Shown here: positions 47,999 through 62,031 of the stretch, piece after piece | Layout: each line of letters starts with the position of its first letter | Numbering within the stretch: the first letter of the stretch is position 1 | NCBI RefSeq assembly: GCF_035594125.1 | Contig: NC_087163.1 | Span: forward strand, 11,690,001-11,754,000 | DNA: 64,000 bases | Direction of reading: 5' to 3' | Source of the DNA: Scylla paramamosain | Lineage: Eukaryota; Arthropoda; Malacostraca; Decapoda; Portunidae | Made by a program: the position numbers and the translations under genes | Notes under the pieces: generated by a model | What the model was told of the DNA's origin: nothing | Databases searched by the model: none | What the model saw: only the letters and a program-made list of their open reading frames with translations

Positions 47999-49359
47999 TG
48001 TTAGGTGCCAAGAAGCTAAAAACCAAGGAAAGCACCTTATAGGAGAAAACAAAATATTACAAAAAACTTTTAATTTCAGTGCTTATGAGCTACTTACATA
48101 CAAAAACACTTAAACGCATCCAAAACGCCTTGGAAAAACTGAATAACATTATTAAAAAAAAAAACGTGTATTTTCAGTGTTTTGAGCTTGTTACGCAAAA
48201 AAAAAAGTAACCAACGACATTATGAGAAACTTATATAAAGAGCGTTTTTGAGTTTTTCAGATACCAAAACGCGAAAATGCATAAATAATATTTTCTTTAG
48301 AGAAAAAGAACAATATTAGATACCAAAACGCTAAAAACCAACGAAAGCTCCCTATTTGGAAAAGCAAAACATTACCAAAAGCGTGTCTTTTGAGAGTTTT
48401 TACAGATACGTACGTACCAAATCGCTAAAATGCATGCAAAGCACATTTTATGGAGAAACAGAATAACATTACCAGAAATATGCATTTTTAGTTTTTTTTT
48501 TTATCTTACGTATAAAAAAAAGCAAAAATGCATGCAAAGTAACCTAAATGGCGATACGAAAAGAAATAAAAAGACACTTCATTTATCAGTGTTTTTGATA
48601 TTCTTAGGTAGCAAAATGCACAAACGCATGTGTAACATTATATATGAAGAAACAGAACATTACTGAAAACCAATATTTTGAGTGCTTTTTTCACATTGTT
48701 ACGTAACAAAAACGCCAAAATGCATGAAAATCACCCAATATCGATAAAATAAAGGACATTACGAGAAAGATGCCATTAGTGTTTTTGAGCGTCTTAGGTA
48801 CCAAACGCGAAAACTATTTAGTACCAATGTATATGGAGAAACAGAACATTACCAAAAACGTTTATTTTGTGTTTTTCAAAATTTTATGTACCAAAACGTC
48901 AAAATGACTCCAGAGCACCATCTATGAGGAGATGAAACGATATTTCCAGAAACATGTCTTTTGAGTGTCGATTGTTGTTGTTAGGTACCAAAGTTATAAA
49001 AAACATGGAAAGCTAACTATATGAAAGAACAAGTCAACCAAAAATTTATCTTTTGGGTATTTTCAGCTACTTACGTACCATAACTCTGAGCTGTATGCAA
49101 AATACCTTATATTACCATAAACAATTTTTTTTCTTTTTACATATAAAAAGAAACATAAATGCATGCAAAATACTTTGCATAAGGAAACGAAAAGACATTA
49201 GAAGAAACTTTTATAATAAGTGTTTTTTTTTTTTTTATTTCTTAGGTACCAAGACCTCTTTGACGCATTGAAGAACAGTCTATATGGATAAGAGAACAAG
49301 ATTACCAAAAATGTGCTTTTTGTGTGTTTTTCACATTGTTAGGTACGAAAACACTCTCT
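47999..49359 (+). repeat. Divergent monomer block, plus orientation
   Basis: These are plain monomers without the HOR landmark or A/T island. They are the reverse complement of 5386-6731; for example GACGCATTGAAGAACAGTC near 49261 pairs with GACTGTTCTTCAATGCGTC near 5467. The block ends at a small palindrome at 49350-49369, where orientation flips. No gene is seen. Confidence 0.82.
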
Positions 49360-51235
49360 AAAGAGTGTTATTTGTGGGTTTTAGCTTTCTCATACTTAAC
49401 GAATTAAAAAAAACTCATAATACACGTTTCTCGTAACGCCCTTTCATTTTTTAAACATAGGGTTCTTTCCATGTATTTTAGCTTTTTTTTATAGGTAACA
49501 TGATGAAAAACACTCAAAATACATGTTTTTTGGTAATATTATTCTGTTTCTCCATAAAGCGTGTTTTGCATGCGTTTTAGCGTTTTGGTATGTAAGGAGC
49601 TCAAAAACACAAGTTCTTGGTAAAAGTTCGTTTTATTCCAATGTAATGTTATTCCCGTGCTTTTTACTGCTTTATTGCCTATCACGCTCAAAAACTTTTT
49701 GGTAATGTCATTTTTTTCCTACATAAAGCTAGTTTCGCATGCAATTTAGGGTTTTGGTAACTAAGAATGTGAAAAGCACTCAAAATACACGCATTTGGTA
49801 AAGCTGTTCTGTATTCTTAATTAAAAGTGTTATTCCTGAGTTTCAGCATTTTGGTATCTAAGAAAATTCTTTATATACACGAGTTTTTGCGTTTTTTGCC
49901 TTGTGATTCTTGTGAAACTATAAAACACTCATTATACACATTTCACGTAATGTTTTTTTGTATCCAAATATAGAGTGCTTTCCATCCATTTTCGCATTTT
50001 TTTTAAGGTAATAAGATCAAAAACATTAAAAATATATCTTTTTCGTAATATTATTCTATTTCTTCATATTCGTTGGTTTGCATCCTGTTTAGCGTTTTTC
50101 TACGTAAACGTAGAAAGACGTAAAACGTAAAAAGACACTTTTTTTCAGTAATTTTGTGACGGATTCCCATTTTGAGTGACTTCCATATTATTTATCGTTT
50201 TGGTGCCTAACATACTAAAAAAACACTCAAAAGACAGGTTTCTGGTAAAATCGTTTAATTTCCCAATATAAGAGGCTTTGGATGCACTTTAAGGTTTGGT
50301 ACATAACAGTCTGAAAAAGAAGTGAAAGTAACTTTTTTTCATAATGTTCTTTTTTCACATAATTTCCCTGAATTTTTCCAGAATTTTGGCATTTCGGTAC
50401 CTATTAAGATGAATAACAAAAAAAAAATTCCTATTTTTTTATTTATTTATTTTTTTCTCTATAAAGAGTGTTATTTGTGGGTTTTAGCTTTTTGATACTT
50501 GAGGAACTTAAAAACAATCATTATACACGTTTCTCGAAATGCTCTTTCGTTTCTCAAACATAAGGTTCTTTGCATGTACTTAAGCGCTTTTATAGGTAAC
50601 ATGATCAAAAACACTCAAAATACATGTTTTTGGTAATGTTATGATATTTCTCCATATAGGGTGTTTTGCATGCTTTTTTTAGCGTTTTGGTATATAAGGA
50701 GCTCAAAAACACTTAAAGGCAAGTTCTTGCTAAAAGTTGATTTTATTCCTATGTAATGTGATTACCGTGCTTTTTATTGCTTTATTGCCTATCATGCTAA
50801 AAAAAAAAAAAAACACTTAAAAGACATTTTTCTGGTATGTCATTTTTTTCCCGCATAAAGCTACTTTCATATGCAATTTGAAGTTTTGGTAACTAAGAAT
50901 GTGAAAAACATTCAAAATACACGCATTTGGTAAGGTTGTTCTGTTTCTCAATTAAGAGTGTTATTCAGGAGTTTCAGCATTTAGGTATCTAAGAAACTTC
51001 TCTATATATACGAGTTTTTTACGTTTTTTGCCTTGTGGTTCTTCAGAATATATAAAACACTCATTATACACATTTCTCGTAATGTTCTTTTGTTAACCAA
51101 TATAGAGAGCTTTGCATCCATTTTTGCGTTTTTTGTAAGAAAAGAGCTCAAAAACACTCAAAATGTACCTTTTTTGTAATGTTATTCTATTTCTTCATAT
51201 TGCTTGGTTTACATCCGTTTTAGCGTTTTTCTACG
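47999..51235. repeat. Inner inverted-repeat partner B (pairs with 3550-6731)
   Basis: This 3.2-kb stretch fills most of the space between the two palindrome arms and is an inverted copy of 3550-6731. It includes the orientation switch itself. Similarity is clear to about 51235 and then falls to ordinary between-unit levels. Confidence 0.8.
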
Positions 51236-51240
51236 TAAAA

Positions 51241-52170
51241 CACGGAAAATACACGTTTTCAGTAATTTTGTTTTGGATTCCCACATAGAATGACTTCCAT
51301 ATTATTTATTGTTTTGGTGACTAACATGCTGAAAAACACTCACAACACAGGTATCTCATGAAGTCGTTTAATTTCCTCATATATTTAGCTTTGCATGTAC
51401 TTTAGGGTTTGGTACATAACAGTCCGAAAAAAAAGCTGAAATTAACTTTATTGATAATGTTCTTTTTTTCACATAATTTCCTTGAATTTTGCCAGAATTG
51501 TAGCATCTCGGTACCTATGAAGAAGAATAACAAAAAAAAAAAAAAATCCTATTTTTTATTTATTTTTTTTCTCTCTCTATAAAGAGGTTTTAGCACGAGT
51601 TTTTTTTTCGCGTTTTTTGCCTTGTGGTTCTTTTGAACTATAAAACATTCATTATACACTTTTCTAGCAATGTCCCTTTCTTTCCCAATATAGAGTGTTT
51701 TGCATCAATTTTCGCGTTTTTTTGTAGGTAACAAGCTCAAAAACACTCAAAATATACCTTTTTGGTATTGTTTTTCTACTTCTTGAAGTTGGTTGGTTTG
51801 CATCCGTTTTAGCGTTTTTTCTACGTAAAACACGGAAAAAACGTGTTTTCAGTAATTTTGTTTTGGATTCTCATATAGAATGACTTCCTTCTTATTTATT
51901 GTTTTGGTGAATAACATGCTGAACAACACTCAAAACACAGGTTTCTAGTGAAGTCGTTTAATTTCCTCATATAGTTGGCTTTGCATGCACTTTAGTGTTT
52001 GGTACAAAACAGTCGAAAAAAAAAGCTAAAATTAACTTTTTTGATAATGTTCTTTTTTCACATAATTTCACTGAATTTTTCCAGAATTTTGGCATCTCGG
52101 TACCTATGAAGAAAACCCCGCCCCCGAAAAAAATCCTATTTTTTTTTTCTTTATGAAGAGGTTTTAGCTT
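51241..52170 (-). repeat. Tandem duplication with 590-bp offset
   Basis: The stretch beginning at 51241 (CACGGAAAA) is repeated from 51831. Both copies share variants not seen in most units: CACGGAAAA, AGAATGACTTCC, ACACAGGT and AAGAGGTTTTAGC. The second copy runs into the right palindrome arm. The duplication spans a partial HOR unit. Confidence 0.65.
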
Positions 52171-52845
52171 TTTGGTACTTATGGAACTTAAAAACACTCA
52201 TAATACACGTTTCTCGTAATGTCCAATTGTTTCCCAGACATAGGGTTCTTTGCATGTATTTAAGCGTTTTTAGAGATAACATGATCAAAAACATTCAAAA
52301 TACATGTTTTTGGTAATGTTAATCTGTTTCTCTATAAAGGGTGTTTTGCATGCGTTTTAGCGATTTGGTGTATAAGGAGCTAAAAAACACTTAAAGGCAA
52401 GTTCTTGGTAAAAGTTGGTTTTATTCCCATGTAATATGGTTGCCTCCTTTTAGTGCTTTATTGTCTAACACGCTCAAAAACACTCAAAAAACACTTTTCT
52501 CGTAATGTCATTTCTTTCCCACATAAAGCTAGTTTCGCATGCAATTTGGGGTTCTGGTAACTAAGAATGTGAAAAACTCTTAAAATACACCCATTTGGTA
52601 AGGTTCTGTTTCTGAATTCAGAGTGTTATTCATGAGTTTCAGCATTTTGGTATCTAAAAAACTTCTCCACATACACGACTTTTTGCGTTTTTTGCCTTGT
52701 GGTTCTTGTGAAACTATAAAATACTCATTATACACGTTTCTCGTAATCTCCTTTTGTTTCCAAATATAGAGTGGATTGCATGCATTTTCGCGTTTTTTGT
52801 AGGTAAGAAGCTCAAAAACTCAAAATATACCTTTTTGGTAATGTT

Positions 52846-53325
<480 letters not shown>

Positions 53326-53694
53326 GTCCTTTTGTTTCCCAATATAAAGAGATTTGCATCCATTTTCGCTCAAAAACACAAAAAATACCTATTTGGTAAT
53401 ATTATTCTATTTCATGATATTGGTTGATTTGCATTCTTTTTAGCGTTTTTCTACGTAAAACACTGAAAAGACACTTTTTCAGTAATTTTGTTTTGGATTC
53501 CCATACAGAGTGATTTTCATATTATTTATTGTTTCGGTGCCTAACATACTGAAAAAAAGGCAAAAGACAGGTTTCAGGTAAAGTCCTTTAATTTCCCAAT
53601 ATATGTGGCTCTACATGCACTTTATGGTTTGGTACATAACGGTCTGAAAAAAAAAAAACTAAAATTAACTTTTTTGATATTTTTTTTCACATAA

Positions 53695-53752
53695 TTAAAA
53701 ATAAAAATTTAATTAAAAAAATTAGATTTAAAAAAAATAATAAAAAAAAAAC
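53695..53752. other. Deletion junction with A/T filler
   Basis: The right arm jumps from the partner of about 46815 to the partner of about 45098. A 55-60 bp stretch of nearly pure A and T (AATTAAAAATAAAAATTTAA and similar) lies at the join. It may be filler DNA, or the remnant of two A/T islands that recombined. Confidence 0.65.
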
Positions 53753-55334
53753 TTAAAAATACTCATAATACACGATTTTCGTAATGTCCTTTCGTTTCCC
53801 AAACATAGGGTTCTTTGCATGTATTTAAGCGATTTTATAGGTAACATGATCAAAAACAATCAAAATACATGTTTTTGATAATGTTATTCTGTTTCTTCAT
53901 AAAGGTTGTTTTACATGCGTTTAGCGTTTTGGTATGTAAGGAGTTAAAAAACACTTAGAGGCAAGTTCTTCGTAAAATTTGGTTTTATTCCAATGTAATG
54001 TGATTGTTCTGCTTTTTAGTGTTTTTTTGCATATAACGCTCAAAAACACTGAAAAGACACTTTTCTGGCAATGTCATTTTTTTACCACATAAAGCTAGTT
54101 TCGCATGTAATTTGGGATTTTCGTAACTAAGAATGTGAAAAACACTCAAAATACACACATTTGGTAAGGTAGTTCTGTTTTCCAATTAAAAGTGTTATTC
54201 ATGAGTTTTATCGTTTTGGTATGTAAGAAACTTCTCTATATACACGAGTTTTTGCGTTTTTTGCCTTGTGGTTCTTGTGAAACTATAAAACACTCATTAT
54301 ACACGTTTCTCGTAATGTCCTTTTGCTTCCCAATATAGAGTGCTTTCCATCCTTTTTCGCGTTTTTTGTAGGTAAAAAGCTCAAAAACGCTTTTTGGTAA
54401 TGTTATTCTATTTCTTCATATTTTTTGGATTCCATCCGTTTTAGCGTTTTTCTACTTAAAACATTGAAAAGACACGTTTTCAGTAATTTTGTTTTGGATT
54501 CACATATTGACTGACTTCCATATTATTTATCGTTTTGGTGCCTAACATGCTGAAAAACACTGAAAAGACAGCTTTCTGGTAAAGTCGTTTAACTTCCTTA
54601 TTTAGGTGGCATGCACTTTAGAGTTTGGTACATAAAAATCCGAAAAAGAGCTATAATTAACTTTTTTGATAATGATCTTTTTTCCACATAAATTCCCTGA
54701 ATTTTGGCAGAATTTTGGCGTCTTGGTACCTATAAAAATCAATATAAGAAAAAAGCTATTTTTATTTATTTTTTTTCTCTACAGAGTGTTATTTGTGGGT
54801 TTTAACGTTTTGGTACTTAAGGAACTTAAAAACGGTCCTAATACACGTTTCTCGTAATGTCCTTTCGTTTCCCAGACATAGGGTTCTTTGCATGTATTTA
54901 AGCGTTTTTTGTAGGTAACATGATCAAAAACACTTAAAACACATGTTTTTAGTAATGTTATTCTTCATCTCCATAAATAATTTTTTGAATGCGTTTTAGC
55001 GTTTTGGTTTGTAAGAAGGTCAAAAACACTTCAAGGCAAGTTGTTGGTAAAAAGTTGGTTTTATTCTCATGTAATGTGATTGCCCTGTTTTTTTTTGTGA
55101 TTTATTGTCTAACACGCTCAAAAACACTCAAAAGACACTTCTGGTAATGTCATTTTTTTTCCAATATAGTTTCGCGTGCTATTTGGGGTTTTGCTAACTA
55201 TGAATGTGAAAAACACTCAAAATACACGCATTTGGTAAGATTGATCTGTTTCTCAATTAATATTGTTATTCAAGAGTTTCAGCATTTTGGTATCTAAGAA
55301 ACTTCTTTATGTACACTAGTTTTTGCGTTTTTTG

Positions 55335-55360
55335 ACTTGTGGTTCTGGTGAACCACAAGT
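55335..55360. other. Right-arm copy of the 10-bp hairpin
   Basis: This is the reverse complement of the hairpin at 43475-43500, with stem ACTTGTGGTT and loop CTGGTG. It lies about 15 bases from the empty site of the DNA element. Confidence 0.8.
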
Positions 55361-55373
55361 TCTTTTGCTCAAA

Positions 55374-55381
55374 AATAATTA
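55374..55381. other. Empty insertion site for the DNA element
   Basis: Read on the minus strand, the sequence runs GTGTCTAATTATTTTTGAGC with no interruption. In the left arm the same surroundings are split by the 1365-bp element at 42095-43459. Confidence 0.75.
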
Positions 55382-58300
55382 GACACTCATTATACACGCT
55401 TTTCGTAATGTCCATTTGTTTCCCAATAGGGAGTGCTTTGCATCCATTTTCGCGTTTTTTGAAGGTAACAAGCTAAAAAACACTCAAAATATTCCTTTTT
55501 GGTAATGTTATTTTATTTCTTCTTATAGGTTGGTTTGCATCCGTTTTAGCGTTTTTCTACGTAAAACACCGAAAAGACACGTTTTCAGTAATTTTTGTTT
55601 TAGATTCCCATATAGATTGACTTGCATATTATTTACGGTTATGGTGGCTAAGAAGCTGAAAAACACTCATAAGACAGTTTTCTGGCAAAGACGTTTAATT
55701 TCCCCATATAGGTGGCTTTGCATGCACTTTAGGGTTTCGTACATAACAATACGAAAAAAAAAAAGCTAAAATTAAATTTTTTTGATAATTAACTCATAAT
55801 TTCCTGAATTTTGCCCAAATTTTGGCATCTAGGTACCTGCGAAGATGAAAAAAAAGAAAAAAATATCTTATTTTTTTATTTATTTATTTTTCTTAATAAA
55901 GACTGTTATTTGTGGCTTTTAGCTTTTTGGTAAAAAATTACCTTAAAAACACTCGTAATACACGTTTCTCGCAATGTCATTTCGTTTCCCAAAAATAGGG
56001 TTCTTTTCATGTATTTAAGCGTTTTTATTGGTAACATGATCAAAAACACTCAAAATATATGTTTTTGGTAATGCTATTCTCTTTCTCCGTAAAGTGTGTT
56101 TTGCATGCGTTTTAGCGTTTTGGTATCTAAGGACCTCAAAACACTTCAAGGCAAGTTCTTGGTAAAAATTGATTTTATTGCCATGTAAAGTGATTCCCCT
56201 GCTTTTTAGTGCTTTATTGCCTGTCACGCTCAAAAACACTCAAAAGACACTTTTCTGGTAATGTCATATTTTTCCCACATAAAGCTGGTTTCGCATGCAA
56301 TTTGGGATTTTGGTAAGTAAGAATGTGAAAAGCAGTCAAAATACACGCATATAGTAAAGTTGTTCTGTTTCTCAATTAAGAGTGTTATGAGTTTCAGCAT
56401 TTTGGTATATAAGAAACTTCTCCATATACACGAGTTTTTGCGTTTTTTGCCTTGTGGTTCTTTGAACTATAAAACATTCATTATACACTTTTCTTGCAAT
56501 GTCCCTTTGTTTCCCAATATAGAGTGCTTTGTATCATTTTTTCGCGTTTTTCGCGTTTTGGTAACAAGATCAAAAACACTCAAAATATACCTTTTTGGTA
56601 ATGTTTTTCTACTTCTTGATATTGATTGGTTTGCATCCGTTTTAGCGTTTTTCTACGTAAAACAATGAGAATACACGTTTTCAGTAATTTTGTTTTGGTT
56701 TGCCATATAGAGTGAGTTCCTTATTATTTATCGTTTTGGTGCCTAACATGCTGAAAAACACTCAAAACACAGAATTTTGGTAAGGTCGTTTAATTTCCTC
56801 ATATGGGAGGCTTTGCATGCACTTTAGTGTTTGGTACATAACAGTCCGAAAAAAAGCTAATATCAACTTTTTTTGATAATATTCTCTTATCATATAATTG
56901 CCCTAATTTTTCCCAGAATTCTGGCATCTCGGTACCTATGAAGTTGAATAACCAAAAAAAAAAAAAAAAGAATATCCTTTTGTTTATTTATTTTTCATCT
57001 TTTTTATTTTTTCTACATAACGAGTGTTATTTGTGGGTTTTAGCTTTTTAGTAGTCAAGGAACTTAAAAACACTCATAATTCACGTTTCTCGTCATGTCC
57101 TTGTTTCCCAAACATAAGGTTCTTTGCATGTATCTAAGCGTTTTTATAGATAACATTATCAAAAACACTCAAAATACATGTTTTTGGTAATGTTATTCTG
57201 TTTCTCCATAAAGTTTGCTTTCCATGCGTTTTAGCGGTTTGGTATGTAAGGAGCTCAAAAACACATATTGGCAAAATCTTGGTAAAAGTTGGATTTATTC
57301 CCATGTAATGTGATTGCCCTGCTTTTTAGTACTTCATTGCCTAACACGCTATAAAACAATTAAAAGACACTTCTGTTAATGTCATTTTTTTTTCCCTCAT
57401 AAAGCTAGTTTCGCATGCTATTTTGGGTATTGCTAACTAGGAATATGAAAAACACCCAAAATACAGGCATTTGCTTAGGTTGTTCTGTTTCTCAATTAAG
57501 ATTGTTATTCATAAGTTTCAGCATTTTGGTGTCTAAGAAACTTCTTTATATGCACGAGTTTTTGCGTTTTTCTACGTAAAACACTAAGAAGATATATTTT
57601 CAGTAATTTTGTTTTGGATTCCCATATAGAGTGAGTTCCTTATTATTTATCGTTTTGGTGCCTAACATGCTCAAAAACACTGAAAAGACAGATATCTGTT
57701 AAGTTCATTTAATTTCTTCCTATAGGAGGTTTTCCATGCACTTTAGGGTTTGGTACATAACAGTCCGAAAAAAAAGCTAAAATTAACTTTTTTGATAATA
57801 TTATTTTGTTGATATAATTTTCCTGAATTTTCCCTGAATTTTGGCATCTCGGTACCTATAAAGATGGAAAAAAAAATCATATTTTTTTTCTAAGTAAAGA
57901 GTGTTATTTGTGGGTTTTAACTTTTTGTTACTTAAGGAACTTAAAAAAAACACTCATAATACACGTTTCTCGTAATGTCCTTTTGTTTCCCAAACATAAT
58001 GTTCTTTCCATGTATTTAAGCATTTTTATAGATAACATGATTAAAAAAAACACCCAAATTACATGTTTTTGGTAATGTTATTCTGTTTCTCCATAAAGTT
58101 TGTTTTGCATGCGTTTTAGCGGATTGGTATATAAGGAGCTCAAAAACATTTAAAGGCAAGTTCTTGGTAAAAATTGGTTTTATTCCAATGAAAAGTGATT
58201 CCCCTGCTTTTTAGTGCTTTATTGCCTATCACGCTCAAAAATACTCAAAAGACATTTTTTCTGGATATGTCATGTGTTCCCACTTAAATCTGGTTTCGCA

Positions 58301-61300
58301 TGAAATTTGGGTTTTTGGTAACTAAGAATATGAAAAAAAAAACTCAAAATACACGAATTTGGTAAGGTTGTTCTGTATCTCAATTAAGTGTGTTATTCAT
58401 GTGTTTCAGCATTTTGGTATCTAGGAAACTTCTCCATATACACGAGTTTTTGCGTTTTTTGCCTTGTTGTTCTTTTGAACTATAATACACTCATTATACA
58501 CTTTTCTCGCAATGTCTCTTTGTATCAATTTTAGCGTTTTTTTTTTTTTGTAGGTAACAAGCTCAAAAACATTCAAAATATACCTTTTTGGTAATGTTTT
58601 TTCTAATTCTTGATATTGGTTGGTTTGCACCCATTTTAGCGTTTTTCTATGTAAAACACTAGGGAAGACACGTTTTCAATGATTTTGTTTTGGATTCCCA
58701 TATAAAGTGAGTTCCTTATTATTTATCATTTTGGTGCCTAACATGCTGAAAAACACTCAAAAGACAGATTTCTGGTAAGGTCATTTAATTTCCTTATATA
58801 AAAGGCTTTGCATGCAGTTTAGGGTTTGGTACATAACAGTCCGAACAAAAAGCTAAAATCAACTTTTTTGATAATATTCTCTTATCATATAATTGTCTTG
58901 AATTTTCCCAGAATTTTGGCATTTCGGTACCTATGAAGATGAATAACAAAAAAAAAATTCTTTTTTTTTTATATTTATTTATTTATTTTTTCTAAATAAA
59001 GAGTGGGCTTTAGGTTTTTGGTACTTAAACTTAAAAACAATCATAATATACGTTTCTAGTAATGTCCTTTTGTTTCCCAAAAATAAGGTTCTTTTCATGT
59101 ATTTAAGCGTTTTTATAGATAATATGATCAAAAACACTCAAAATACATGTTTTTGGTAATTTTATTTTGTTTCTCCATAAAGTTTGTTTTGCATGCGTTT
59201 TAGCGGTTTAGTATATAAGGAGCTCAAAAACACTTAAAGGCAAGTTCTTGATAAAAATTGGTTTTATTCAAATATAATGTAATTGCCCTGCCTTTTAGTG
59301 CTTTATTGGCTATCCTGCTCAAAAACACTCATAAGACATTTTTCTGGTAATGTCATTTCTTTCTCACATAAAGCTGGTTTCGCATGCAATTTGGGGTTTT
59401 GGTAACTAAAAATGTAAAAAGCTCTCAAAATATACGCATTTAGTAAGGTTGTTCTGTTTCTCAATTAGGAATGTTATTCATGAGTTTAAGCATTTTGGTA
59501 TCTAGGAAACTTCTCCATATCCACAAGTTTTTGCGTTTTCTGCCTTTTGGTTCTTTTGAACTATAAAACACTCATTATACACTTTCTTGCAATGTCCTTT
59601 TATTTCCTAATATAGAGTGCTTTGCATCAATTTTCGCGTTTTTTGTAGGTAACAAGCTCAAAAACACTCAAAATATACATTTTTGGTAATGTTTTTCTAT
59701 TTTTTTGTATTGGTTGGTTTGCATCCGTTTTAGCGTTTTTCTACGTAAATCACTGAGAAGACACGTTTTCAGTAGTTTTGTTTTGGATTCCCATATAAAG
59801 TGAGTTACTTATTTATATATCGTTTTGGTGCCTAAAATTCTGAAAAAACACTCAAAAGACAGATTTCTTTTAAGGTCGTTTTATTTCCTCATATAGGAGG
59901 CTTTGCATGCACTTTAGGGTTTGGTAGATAACAGTTCGAAAAAAAAAGCTGAAATTAACTTTTTCATAATATTCTTTTATTACATAAATGCCCTGAATTT
60001 TCCCAGAATTTTGGCATGTCGTTACCTATGAATATGAATTACAAAAAAAAAAAAAAATCCTATTTATTTTAATTTTTTAATTTTTTATTTTCTAAATAAA
60101 GAGTGTTATTTGTGGGTTTTAGCTTTTTGGTACTTAAGGAACTTAAAAAAAAACACTTATAATACACGTTTCTCATAATGTCCTTTTGGTTCCAAAACAT
60201 AATGTTCTTTGCATGTACTTTAGCGTTTTTATAGATAACATGATCAAAAACACTCAAAATACATGTTTTTGGTAATGTTATTCTATTTTTCCATAAAGTT
60301 TGTTTTGCATGCGGTTTAGCGGTTTGGTATATAAGGGGTTAATAAACACTTAAAGGCAAATTCTTCGCAAAAGTTGGTTTTATTCCCATGTAATGTGATC
60401 GTTCTGCTTTTTAGTGCTTTATTCCATATCACGCTGAAAAACACTCAAAAGACACTTTTCTGGTAATGTCATTTTTTTTCCCAAATGATGGTAGTTTCGC
60501 ATGTAATTTGGCATTTTCGTAACTAAGAATGTGAAAAACACTCAAAATACACAATTTGGTAAGGTAGTTCTTTTTATCTAATAAAAGTGTTATTCATGCA
60601 TTTATTCATTTTGGTATTTAAGAAATTTCTCTATATACACGAGTTTTTGCGTTTATTGCCTTGTGATTCTTTTAAAACTATAAAACACTCATTATACACG
60701 TTTCTGCTAATGTCCTTTTGTTTTCTAATACAGAGTGCTTTACATACATTTTTGCATTTTTTGTAGGTAACACGCTCAAAAACATTCAAAATATATCTTT
60801 TTGGTAATGTTATTCTATTTCTTAATATAGGGTGGTTTGTATCCGCTTTACCGTTTTTCTACGTAAAACACTGAAAAGACACGTTTTCAGTAATTTTCTT
60901 TTCGATTCACATATTGACTGACTTCCATATTATTTATCGTTTTAGTGCCTAACATGCTGAAAAACACTGAAAAGACAGGTTTCTGGTAAAGTCCTTTAAC
61001 TTCCTTATATGGTGGCATTGCATGCACTTTAGGGTTTGGTACATAACAATACGAAAAAAAAGCTATAATTAACTTCTATAATAATATTGTTTTTTCCACA
61101 TAAATTCCGTGAATTTTGGCAGAATTTTAGCATCTCGGTACCTATGAAGATGAATAACCAAAAACAAAAAAAAACTTTTTTATTTATTTATTTTCTAAAG
61201 AGTGTTATTTGTGGGTTTTAGCTTTTTGGTACTGAAGGAACTTAAAATTCAATCATAATACACGTTTCTCGTAATGTTCTTTCGTTTCCCAAACATAAGG

Positions 61301-61550
61301 TTCTTTGTATGTATTTAAACGTTTTTATACATAACATGATAAAAAAAGCACTCAAAATATATGTATTTGGTAATGTTATTCTGTTTCTCCATAAAATGTA
61401 TTTTGCATGCGTTTTAGCGTTTTGGTATGTAACGAGCTCAAAAACACTTAGAGGTAACTTCTTGGTAAAATTTGGTTTTATTCCCATGTAATGTGATTGC
61501 CCTGGCTTTTAGGGCTTTATTGCGTAACACGCTCAGAAACACTGAAAAGA

Positions 61551-62031
61551 CATGCAAAGCCTTCCATATGAGGAAATTAAAGACCTTACAAGAAATATGT
61601 CTTCTGAGTTTTTTTCCAGCATATTAGGCACCAAAACGATAAATAATAAGGAACTCACTCTATGTGGGAATCTAAAAGAAAATTACTGAAAACGTGTCTT
61701 CTCAGTTTTTTACGTAGAAAAACGCTAAAAATGATACAAACCAACCAATATCAAAAAGCAGAAAAAAACATTACCAAAAATGTATATTTTGAGTGTCTGT
61801 GTGCTTGTTTCCTACAAAAAACAAGCGAAAATTGATAAAAAGCATTCTATATTAGGAAAGAAAGGGATATTGCGAGAAAAGTGTATAATGAATGTTTTAT
61901 AGTTTAAAAATAACACAAGGGAAAAAATGCAAAAACTCGTGTATATGGAGAAGTTTCCTATATACCAAAATGCTGAAACTCATGAATAACACTTTTAATT
62001 GAGAAACAGAGCAATCTTACTAAATGCGTGT
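61551..62031 (+). repeat. Recurrent flipped module, right-arm copy
   Basis: A 481-bp stretch reads in plus orientation inside the minus array. Its ends (AAGACATGCAAAGCCTTCC and TAAATGCGTGTCAAAAACAA) are the reverse complements of the junctions of copy 5 at 35464-35941. Confidence 0.87.

Noticed and set aside
47998..52065. The palindrome as a simple assembly fold-back artefact
   Set aside because: The arms differ by substitutions, by two mobile-element insertions, by a 1.7-kb deletion and by the TA expansion, which a copied read or contig would not show; read support should still be inspected.
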